Shown: positions 11,182 to 20,763 of the stretch, one piece after another
How the letters are laid out: each line of letters starts with the position of its first letter
Position numbering within the stretch: the stretch's first letter is position 1
Assembly: GCA_014905825.1 (NCBI GenBank)
Contig: JACGCN010000112.1
Location: 1 to 48,421 of the forward strand
From: Lyophyllum atratum
Taxonomy: Eukaryota > Basidiomycota > Agaricomycetes > Agaricales > Lyophyllaceae
DNA: 48,421 bases
Direction of reading: 5' to 3'
Program-made: the position numbers and the translations under genes
Notes under the pieces: generated by a model
What the model saw: the letters and a program-made list of their open reading frames with translations, nothing else
Database searches by the model: none
Told to the model about the DNA's origin: nothing

Positions 11182-12971
11182 TTATCTCTTCGGAGAAGAG
11201 TCAGAGTTGGCGCTTGGAGACCCATTAGATTCTCGACTCTGGGATGGTCGGGAGCCAGAACTGGTACTTGGCCTTGACCTGCTGGGCTAAAAATCAAGGT
11301 GAAGAATGCTGTAATGCACGACTTACTTGTCTGATTTACGATTCGGAGGCTTTGGCGGCTTGCCAGGCCAGTCCCAAACCTGGTGGATCCATCTTGCCAT
11401 GGGTACATCCTGTTTCATGACATTGGCGATCCAAGGGTGAGCAAGCATGTCTCTCGGGGTGGGCCGTGTCAAAGCGTCCACGATCAGGCTGTTTTGGTGT
11501 CAACGATCGAGTATCATGTCATTTCGGTCAGGGACTGACGTTTGCTTTATGAAATCCTTCATGTCATCACTCCAATTGACACCAGGTTCGTCCTCAAGTC
11601 GGGGAGGCTGCAACATGATGTGTCATTAGAAATCGATCAAGCACGGATCCGAAGTACACACCTCGCCCGTTGTGATGTACATCATCAGTTCAATGGGAGG
11701 AAGGTCGTTGGGGAAAGGGAAGCGGTTTTGGACAAGTTCGAGGAGGGAGATTCCCGTTGACCACACGTCGGACCGAATGGTATACTCATGTCCGCAAATA
11801 CGCTCTGGCTGTAGTATGAAGATCAAATGTCAATGGCTGAAACGCACACGAAAGAGCGTGGACTGACGGCCATGTAGAAACTGGTGCCCGTGAAGGTACC
11901 CGCAAGCGAATCAACTAGTTCACCAGAGACACCAAAATCACACAACTTGACAACACCGTCACGAGAGAGGAGGATGTTGGATGGCTTGATATCTCTATGG
12001 ATCGTTTTCTTCGTATGGAGGTATGCCAAACCCTGTAAAACCTGCGACAAAACCTGTTAGTTCTTTTGAGCAATCCCTGAAGTCGCTTGGCTTACGCCTT
12101 CAGCCAAGCAGCCTGCAATCATCTCCCCCACGATAGCACCTCGGTCCTTGATACGCTTGCCAACAGATTCTAGACTCCCTCCTTCGCACAAATCCATGAG
12201 AATTTTTACTTCGCTGGATGAAGGGGACATGTATGCTCCGTAAAATTGAATGATATTGACATGCTTGGTGGAGGAAATGATGGAGACTTCGCGCAGCAGT
12301 TGCTTCATGGGCGCTTCGCGAGTGGTGATCGTTTTGCGAGCCATGATTGTCCCTGTACGTTTATCCTTGACCTTGTGGACGGCACCGCCCGCGCCTTCTC
12401 CGAGGCGCTCGATCTCTTCCAGAACATCATCTGACCAGGTCAAAGGAGCATCGTTTGGATTGTTCAGATTATCGAGCAATCCCTTCACATCTACGACGCC
12501 ACCATTGGAGGACCCGGAAGGCTTTGGGGGGAGGCATGTGGAAACATCGACGGCCAATGGAGGACGAATGGTCATCTCTTCTAAGGGGCCGGTATGGAGC
12601 TCGAGGGGACCACCAGGACCGCCGTAATAACTGCCAAAGAGAGGCGAGTCGCTGCCTGAATCCGAGGGTTGAGCACTGGGCCCCGAGCCAGGGATCTTGA
12701 GACGGATAACGGGAGGATTTGGAGTAGCAGTCCTCGATGGAGGTGTTGGGATGTTGAGGGTCAATGGAAGCGGCGATCTGCCTGGGGGGGAAAGAGTTGG
12801 AGGCTTTGGGCCTTTGCGAATGGTAAGAGGTGGTGTAGGAGCGAGGCTCGAGGGCAACGGCGACGGCGATCTGGTATTCAGACGAGGACCAACGGGGCGC
12901 TGCATGATGGTGGTCTTGGCCTCCATCGCGGACGTTGTGGTCAAGGTTACTGTGACAAGGCCACTCATCAT
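11182..12971 (-). CDS. mkk1: MAP kinase kinase, Mkk1/Mkk2 (cell wall integrity) type
   Basis: Dual-specificity kinase expected to phosphorylate the Slt2/Mpk1-type MAPK downstream of a Bck1-type kinase. Six exons fit: 12971-12096, 12041-11868, 11808-11662, 11607-11540, 11488-11327 and 11281-11182, giving 508 residues. The N-terminal 180 residues are Pro/Ser-rich and probably disordered. The kinase core shows [18 protein letters not shown], the ATP-binding lysine in IMARKTI, the catalytic loop [22 protein letters not shown] and activation segment [17 protein letters not shown]. This last segment distinguishes Mkk1 types from Ste7 and Pbs2. Kinase subdomain XI is [13 protein letters not shown]. 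The final exon gives a Ser-rich tail ([17 protein letters not shown]). An alternative acceptor four to five bases away would give a different tail ending near 11124. Confidence 0.92.
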
Positions 12972-14366
12972 TTACGTTGGTCTTGACAAAAGGGGAAGTC
13001 CAACGGAAGTATAATTCCAGCGCTCATAAGATATCCATGAGTCTTCCAATCTAAGTAGATGGCCACCGCGACTTCAAGTACTCGACATGCTCAGTCCTGC
13101 CGTTGTTCGACCAGCACAAAACTCATCAATCCAAGGAGCTAGTAGTCATCCCCAGTGAAAACCGACCATGTTGAGGCGTGTTTAGATCTGATGAGATCGG
13201 TCCGGACTTGGTCCATCTGCTCATATCTGCAACGATCGGTTTGAAAACATTTCTTATTTCTGGTGAATCGGCATCCCTGTCAAACGAAGTGCAAAATTCT
13301 ACATCAACCTCGCATCAAGTTGCATCAACACACTCGAGCCTCGTCGCGCTCAGTTTCGAACAGAGTTTGGCATTGTTTGACCGACAATTTTTTCATCGTT
13401 TCCTGCTGTCGCACCACTTTGTTTCCTTCCCTCATTCAACTAAGTCCAATTGAAGATGGGCGTCTTCCACTTTCTTCCTCAAGCTAGTCCTCCTCCTCTC
13501 ACCTTTTAGGCCATGCCTTCACCCAATGTGCTCAATGCTCGAGGTGATTGATTCCTCAGACCAGATATGCAGATCCGGCACGGACGTCGAGCAGGGGCTG
13601 CAGGGCTGTCGTACTGACGCTGAAGCCATGTTGGATTGATTCTGGATCAAGGTGAGGCTGCTGTCAGGTTTTTGGCCAGGCACTTACTGACATTGCCTGC
13701 TCACCATACCAGTCCGAATGCCTGACCTCGCACTGGTTTGAAGTGATGTTGACAACCCATCGTAAGTGCTCCAAAACAATTTTGTATGCTACGCGGATGC
13801 AGAGCACTCATACTGCGTCAGCTGATTCCCCCCGTCGCTGTGTCGCTGCACCCAATGCATAATGGGAACCAACACCCCTGCTCGATGCGCGACGGTGTGA
13901 CATTTTCGCGTCGAGATGGTTGAGCTAATCTTGCATTGCAGATGGCGGTGTTATTGTAAACATCATCGTGGTCCACCAAGTCGAGTTCATTCATCACTGT
14001 GACTTTGGTCTTTCTAAGCTGACGCACTATGGTCTTACAGCTTGTCCCTTCTATCTCAAGTCAATCACAAGCACCTTCGCCAGCACTCCCCGTGCCATGG
14101 CAATCGAAGCGGCGACGCGATGCACCGAAAAGAGGCCGACAATTCTTTCCCCCGATATGTGCCGTGGCCGCCCTCCCAACGCAATAACTGTAGCATCAGG
14201 AACGACCAGGAAACGGATCGGGACGACGTGTCTGGCATTGCAGGAAGCTCGTTGTGTGACTAGTAGGAGCCAAAGGAAAGGTTTCTGGTGTATATAGTGC
14301 TGTTTCCTGTAGTAGTGAAGCAATGCGAATCAAATTTATTGACCCCATCTTCTGCCAATCCCCAGT

Positions 14367-14529
14367 ACCGATACGAACAGAACTCAACATATGTTGGCTG
14401 ATTTCAACGTGCAAGTCACATCTCACAACCGATCCAAGCATGTTTTTATCTGCTCCAGTCCGGATCTATGTTCGTATCGGTTGCCATCGGTCAAGCCGAA
14501 CATAGCAGCTCCAAACCGATCTGAACATG
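14367..14529. repeat. Cluster of four ACCGAT..(G)AACA-like motifs
   Basis: Related 13-15-mers occur at 14367 (ACCGATACGAACA), 14428 (ACCGATCCAAGCATG), 14469-14481 (the exact reverse complement of the first) and 14515 (ACCGATCTGAACATG). The first and third form a perfect 13-base inverted repeat about 90 bases apart. No flanking gene explains them. Confidence 0.6.
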
Positions 14530-16535
14530 TCCGATTTTGACTGGGAGTCATCTAGCGACACCAACACTGTATTTGCCGTTGTTATGCTGTGTCCCTCCGT
14601 ATATAGGATATCAGTGTGCTATACTAGAGACGCCCACTGACGCCCAGGACTGATCCATGACATCCTCCGCAATGCCACCGCTGCATCACGGATTGACAAG
14701 CCTGCCCCGTACCTTCCGACCACATCTCACCACAGCCGGCCATTACCGCCTAGTTATATTGGGTTGCTGATATCTGCGCGTTAATATTCCAACCCCTGCA
14801 GCGCCGACCTCTATAATATGATTGGTAAAGTCTTGAGGAGAGCCTGAATCCTCATAGCACCCCTCAGCCACTCTGGAATTTTCTGACAATACGTCCCTCC
14901 AAGTTCTTGTGCAACGATCCCATAGTCCTGACGTCGCAAGGGAGCTCGAGATGGAGTCCGAAGCATTATCTACCCGTGGCCAGCCGCTCAACCTTCCGAC
15001 CACCCGGTTCCGGACAAGGCTTTTGAATAAAAGATTGATTCCAAGGAATTTCCCTGGTACCAGAATCACCGCGGGATCGCGTTCAAATCCCACCCAGGTG
15101 ATGCTGCGCATTGGCGACTATGGAGGATTGCGATCATATCGGCGTGTGTACCTTTCGCACCTAAGATGATATCTATCTCGAAAATCGCGGTATCCAAGAG
15201 TAAAATTGAGACGCGACAAATCATTTACCTCGGACTGGATCGTGGTAAACAAGCTTAAGGTCAGTTCCTTCGGTCCTACGAGAAATCACGTCATTACCAG
15301 TATCGACATCGCTATCCGCACGCATAGTCTTAATAGTAATACGCTTTCCCCATCTACAACTCATTGAACCAGCTGCGCACTTGTGTTCTATCTTAAATCA
15401 TGGCTGTATCCAGACATATAATCCTGTGTCATCTCTTGGGTTTCAAATCGTAGCTCAGCATATTGAAGATGTCACAGCGACTGTACGAAAGCGTGTCAGT
15501 AGTGATAGTGACAGTATGAATCAGACATATCTCGTGTGCTTCCCCAGCAAAACAAGTCGAGATAGGTCTAGTTTGGAGTCTTGACAACTCCCCTTACTCC
15601 AATTACTCCCTGTCTATACTAGTGCTGATGATCTTGACAACGAGTTGCGCGATTAGGATGCTCTATCGAAGATCAACCACATGCGCATGGAGGGTGTCGT
15701 GATGCATCATCGAGCAGCATTGGAGCAAGCTAAATGGGAATGGCGGATCACCATGCACCATACATGCACAGTTGTCGTAGTGCCTTGGGCCTAAATCCAG
15801 GACAACGACAGGGCAGCAGCCTTTCTCAGGCTCATCGAAATATACTAGCGCGACACGGGATGACAGTCCGTCCGTGTAGTAAGTCATGGAGATTGATGTC
15901 TGCTAGCCAGCCCGAGGATAGCCCAGGTAAAGGTTAGCAGAGAAAGCACGATCCGTCCACGTCTAGATCTATCCCATCGGTCATAAGTCGTTGAGTCATT
16001 CTGCAGGTTTATCTTGACCTCGCGTTCCTCCTGAGGTCGTAGAGGTATGGAGTGTGAAGGCAGCTTGGAGATTGCGAACGTCGCACAAGTTACAAACTAG
16101 GGGCGGTAGAGTGGACTCCACAGTATGAGAAAATACGTGAATGGAGACTATAAAGGGAGCGATAGTTGGGTTTGATCGCCCAGTCTCATCCTGAGTTAAT
16201 GCGAAAGAACATGGATAGTGTGAGGGATCGCGATCATCTCTTCGCTCATAAAGACTCCGCGTATATCGTGCCCATCTGACAAGGTTGTGATGACAGCTTC
16301 CAGAATGAAGCAGCTCTGGCCTTGATACGTGCACATCATCAGGGTGTTCCTGCAACTTTCGTCCAGATGACCATCCTCAGTGGGTGTGGGCGGGCCCGAC
16401 TGATTCCAATGATCCGGCATAAACCTTGGTAGAAAGTCGACCAATTGGTCATGTCAGCAACACAAGGTTGTGATATCTCGTAAGGAAACCGGCATTAGGG
16501 GTCCGTAATGATTTGAGGGTCATCCGCCTTGACCG

Positions 16536-16592
16536 AGATCTTGCGAAATCGGATCCTCAAGTACCTCAGCCTTATCCGATTTCGCGAGATCT
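16536..16592. repeat. 19-bp inverted repeat with 19-base loop (hairpin)
   Basis: The left arm is 16536-16554 (AGATCTTGCGAAATCGGAT) and the right arm 16574-16592. Eighteen of 19 positions are complementary, and the odd one is a G.U pair in the plus-strand RNA. The loop is 19 bases. A T-rich run (TTTCTTTTTTTT) follows within about 15 bases on the plus strand. There is no gene within several hundred bases. The hairpin could be a transposon remnant, a small RNA precursor or a Pol III-type terminator context. Confidence 0.85.
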
Positions 16593-17555
16593 GTTTCTTT
16601 TTTTTCAAAAAACATAGATTTCCTGGATTAGAACTAGTATGTGAAGATGGTGTGCAAATATAGGTTACGATGAACTCACTTTGATAGACACTGGTTGTCA
16701 CAAACATGTCAGAAAATAATTACTGTAGCTGAGGCACCGAGGCCCATCGAGAGTAACTTTTGAAGGAGACGCTTGGTCAACATGCTTGGTCAGTGATGGA
16801 CGTTTCGAACAAGGGCTGACGCCGCGAATTCTGATAATGGGGAGTCGATCAAGCCAAGTAACCTCACTGGATGAAGTGATACATACAGGCCGTCCTATCA
16901 CCAAAGGCACCTCGAACCATCCATCTAGCCTACAGCTAGCGTCCTTAACGACCGCGGAATGAGGTCGGCCAGTTAGGAAGGCCACCAATTTAAAAAAAAC
17001 TCGGGTAGATTGCTTTCGCGCGGATTACCAGACCTGGCAGACTGAGAAAGCTTCAGCAATGATTCCATGTGGGGAGGCCTATATCATCTCACTCGGAGCT
17101 TGGGTAACTTATCGTGATGTTTGAATGTTAGTTCAAGAGCGTACTTGACCGCCTAATCACCCGATTTCAGCCTAGGGATGGTTCTAGCAACCAAAGACAT
17201 GAGACCTTGATCGTCGCGAGGAGGATTTTAGAATGAGCTATCTGGATGAGGGAATGAGCGGCAAAGTATTTAGTTCGAATGTCCGCCAATTCTAGTCCTT
17301 CAAGTAGGTGTTCGGAAGCTGGGTCATTCTAGCGCTCCAATCTGAATTGGGGGGATAGACAGCCTATCTTATGTAGATCGATACACCCAAGATTTATCCC
17401 TTAGAGCGAAGGAGTGGGAAAGGGCAGATATCGAGCATAACGTGTATGTCAATAGATACATGATGATGGTCAAAGACTCCGAGTTGGTGCCATGGCGGGC
17501 CGTGGACCATGTGGCATTCCTACCTGTCACACTGGTCACGGCTTTTTTGTGAACT

Positions 17556-18208
17556 ATGTCGACCAACTCGACGAAAGCTTTACGAGTTTCTTTCGCGTCC
17601 TTGACACACAATAACCTTGGAACTGTCCGCAAACTCAATTCTGTGCTATTTCCTATTAAGTATAGCGAAAAGTTCTACCAAGGTATACTTCTTCCAGAAG
17701 TAGAAGACTTCTGCAAACTCAGTATGTTCCCCTCAATCGAACCTGTTGCCAAATACTAACACCATATCTGGCAGTTTATTATAACGATGTTCCAGTGCGT
17801 CACCACTTTTCTTGCATACGATCGATATGTCCATCTCTGGCCAAAAGGTTGGAACGATATGCTGCCGATTGGAGACAAAAGATGATGAAATCAAGCTGTA
17901 TCTCATGACCATGGGCGTCCTCGCGGTGAGTGCGAACTTTCGTCACCATTGAAACTGTGTCTCATCTCTTAAAAAAGCCCTACCGATCTAGGAGTCTGGG
18001 ATCTCAAAGCCTCGAGCTGATTCTGGCTTCCGCGGCCGCACATCAGAAGCCCAAGGTCCACAAGATATATCTTCATGTTCAGGTTTCCAATCATGACGCG
18101 AAGAAGTTCTACGAGCGTCATGGTTTCGAGGAAGTTGGAGTGCACGAAAATTACTACAAGAAGATCACTCCCCATGATGCATGGATTCTTGAGAAAACCT
18201 TCCCGTAG
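17556..18208 (+). CDS. naa50: N-alpha-acetyltransferase 50 (NAA50/Nat5-like, GNAT fold)
   Basis: Predicted cytosolic GNAT enzyme that acetylates N-termini beginning Met-hydrophobic and associates with NatA. Four exons fit: 17556-17721, a 20-base micro-exon 17775-17794, 17848-17925 and 17978-18208, giving 164 residues, close to the human length of about 169. Motifs seen are NNLGTVRKLNSVLFPIKYSE and FYQGIL (peptide-binding side), YYNDVPVGTICCRLE, YLMTMGVLAPYRSRSLGSQ, VHKIYLHVQVSNHDAKKFYE and RHGFEEVGVHENYYKKI. The acetyl-CoA loop, usually R-x-x-G-x-G/A, reads RSRSLGS here, with Ser (AGT) where the first Gly is expected. The rest of the fold looks intact, so it is probably functional or only recently altered. 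Confidence 0.9.
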
Positions 18209-18419
18209 GACGTACAAAAGGTAAGATTGACTAGCATCCAGCTTTCTCCATAAGTTGAACAGAACAGCATTCCTAGATTAATTATGTATTCACATTTGTC
18301 TTGCCAGCTAGATTATACCCTTGGATGCGGGCCATTATTATAAGAGATTCTTGAGTCGAACTGTCAGTACAGAAGGCGAGGACCTGACTCGTCACTTACA
18401 GGGTTGGAGTATCGAAGAA

Positions 18420-19209
18420 CTAGGGCCACGCGTCGTCAACCTTGCCACACCCTTTCACGAGCTGTGCTTGAATATTAGAGCAGTCATACAGATGAGTGTT
18501 TGGTAAATTGACCGACCTGATGCCTCTTCAACGCGTCCTTTCTCGTGAATGTCTTTCCGCACCCGCCGTTGCATAGGTAAGGCTTCTCCCCTGTATGAGT
18601 CTCGCGATGCCTCTTCAGATCATGCTGCCGATTGAAGGAAAGAGCGCACAAGTCGCATGTGAAGGGCCGAGAGGGTGTCGCGGGATACTGCGGCGAGATG
18701 CTAATTGATTGTGGGGGAAAGTGTGAAGGCGCGTGCTGTGGGATCGCAATAGGTGCAGTTTGAGTTCGGATGTAGGATGGAGATTGGGAATGCGACCTAG
18801 GTCGCGACTGAGCATAATGGGACTGCGATTGGGAGGAAATATCATTGTACGGCGAATGCCCATGTGCTTGCGATTGAGAATGCGAGTGATAGTGACCACT
18901 GGGACGTTGAGGCGCCTGTGGATCGCGCATTGACGCCGTGGCCTGACCCGTAGCCGGATAAGTACTGTGGTGTGTGTCGTTGGATTGTGAAAATGAGGGT
19001 GAAGTTGTATAGTAATTTCCGTGATAGGGTGTATCGTTCGTAGGGGTATCCATATAGGCTGGGTGACGAGGTAAACCTACGTCATGACCACTATGACCAC
19101 CGTGTTGGTAGGATGTTGAGGAATAGCTTGATGATGCAGGATACTGCTGGCCACCGCCGTTCCATTCCCTGGGGTAAGCGTGGTATGGGGGTGCTCGTCT
19201 GTCACTCAT
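18420..19209 (-). CDS. C2H2 zinc-finger transcription factor (two fingers, C-terminal)
   Basis: Predicted nuclear regulator of 244 residues. Exon 1 is 19209-18517; a 55-base intron then joins a 14-codon last exon (18461-18420). The first 180 residues are Ser/His/Tyr/Gln-rich and probably disordered, with repeated SHSQSQ-like stretches. Finger 1 is FTCDLCALSFNRQHDLKRHR and finger 2 YLCNGGCGKTFTRKDALKRH, joined by the standard TGEKPY linker. The spliced last exon supplies the ending RHQLVKGCGKVDDAWP. Finger 2 has three residues between its cysteines (C-x3-C as spliced), and its second ligand pair is completed by the downstream LVKGCG, a layout seen in several fungal regulators. The target genes are unknown. 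Confidence 0.88.
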
Positions 19210-20763
19210 GGGATGGATTTCGAATGTGAACGATACTTACATTCGTCCTGCTTCATAAAGGTTTGGACACTATCCCCTGAGCGTCACGCGAGATTCCAAA
19301 AGAATGAAATCCGTCCTGTTCGCAAGTGTTTTGGATAAGACAGGGGAGGAGACAAGTCCTTTAGTTCATAGACGAAGAAAATATAGTTCATTCTAGGAAT
19401 GGCTATATCGTGCCTGAGACCTGAGACCTGAGGAGCAAAAGTGACATATTGCTGAATCTGTCGCGCCTACTTGGTTTAAGCATCCCAAGCTGGTTAGCTT
19501 AACTTTGGTCTGTGCCGAAAACAAGGTCAGTACACTAGTGACCGGTGGTAAGTTACGATCTAAGATCATCATTGCTCGCCATGACCAAGATCAGGTACAC
19601 CATGCTCATTTGGGCCAATGCTTGGCCGATTGCATTCTGCAGAGGCATCGTCCTAAACTCTGCTCTGGCACTCTCTTCAATCCCTGAAGATCTTTAGAAG
19701 AGTTGATCATGACCAATACTCACCTTCTGCTTGCACGCACTCGTCGTTGGTAAGCTCGTTCAACACACCGCTCGTGTTTTAGACTTGCCCCATCCGGACT
19801 AGATATGATGTTTGTGGGCAAAATACAGGCTCTAGGAATCAAGTGTGTTCCTGAGTTGTCCTGCGGTTACGTCGACCATCAAATGTGTACTCGGAGCCCG
19901 GTATCCCTGCAGTTCCTTCTTGGATTTTACCAGTAAAGGCCTGTTTAAATGGAAGGCACAACCGAAGCAAGCCATGTACAACACCGAAAGTTTCTCGCAC
20001 CTCTGACTCGTATATGAAACAACAGGACCGGCATTCAGGTACACACCTATCCCCTCAACAGATGAAGCCCTATGAAGCCCTGAAGACATGGAAGTAAAAT
20101 ATCCTGCTGCAAGGAATTAAGCTACAGACGAGGCATTGTAGGCCCTTAGATGTGCCTTGCTGGGAGCTTCTGCGACACAAGGCCCATGACATCGTGGCGT
20201 CCTACGAATAGCCGAGGCCTCAGAATCAGGAAACAGATTTTCATTAGCCTTGGTGCCTCATATAATTTCAGAACCTTTTGACTCGAACTGTTGAACATAC
20301 TTACCGGACGATATAATAGAACTTGTCCTTGATTAGATAGACCTTTCTGAATCTGTCGGGACGGGGGACCAAGGGCCCAAAATCAAGGTCTGGTACTGAC
20401 ATATATATACCGAGAGTCTCCAAGGACGCTGATCAATCGTGGCCCTGTCAGAAACGAAGGAGGTGACTGCAAGTCCCTGAATCACCTGTGCCTCTTAAAT
20501 GGATCTCCTAAAGGATACATTCCGCTTACCTTGAGCGCTTTCGCGTATAGAAGGACAAGCGTACGAATTCGACAGTAAGAATGGTCCCCGTCATTCGCGA
20601 CCGCCTTTCCGTAAAGCCCAAGGATGTGGACGTTACGGAGTCCGCTGGATTCGGTCACAGCGCCTGGGTTCAAGAACCCCCGATACAAACATAACAAAAC
20701 AATGGAAGTCAGCCTCTCGAAAGACCACACGGATTGCACACGGACTCTAAATCCAGAATACCT
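19210..20763. other. Divergent intergenic region between C2H2 factor and DNA ligase I
   Basis: This holds both upstream regions. A 7-base repeat (CTGAGAC/CTGAGAC/CTGAGGA) lies near 19413-19432. A TTTCGCG heptamer (20539-20545) lies about 220 bases before the ligase start. The small open frames here (for example 19505-19687, 20482-20823 minus) show no domain and are probably spurious. Confidence 0.4.
20539..20545 (+). promoter_or_regulatory. Candidate E2F/MBF-like element upstream of DNA ligase I
   Basis: TTTCGCG matches the core bound by E2F and is close to the ACGCGT/CGCG core of yeast MBF. It lies about 220 bases upstream of the DNA ligase I start codon. G1/S control of replication genes by such elements is established in yeast and animals; its use here is inference from one short match. 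Confidence 0.3.

Larger units (their letters stand above)
12972..17555. other. Gene-poor 4.6 kb stretch
   Basis: The right part of the first 500 bases is probably the promoter and 5' leader of the MAPKK. Beyond that, no open frame on either strand exceeds about 122 codons, and none carries a domain or splice-linked continuation that I recognise. Fragments such as 14743-15111 and 16196-16444 on the minus strand are open but isolated. The stretch contains a clustered short motif (14367-14529) and a strong hairpin (16536-16592), annotated separately. It may be degenerate repeat DNA. Confidence 0.4.

Noticed and set aside
13968..14297. 109-codon plus-strand open frame as a kinase fragment (it contains CDFGLSKL)
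   Set aside because: The short CDFGLSKL match resembles a kinase DFG motif, but no HRD loop, glycine loop or later kinase motifs occur in any frame around it, so it is most likely coincidence.
14743..15160. A possible tRNA gene from a GTTCAAATCCC string near 15080
   Set aside because: The string resembles a T-loop, but the flanking bases form no five-pair T-stem with a seven-base loop. No complementary acceptor stem or A-box lies at the right distance.
19413..19432. CTGAGAC triple repeat as a regulatory element
   Set aside because: Only about three 7-base units with the last imperfect. It is within what is expected for random intergenic sequence and has no counterpart elsewhere in the window.
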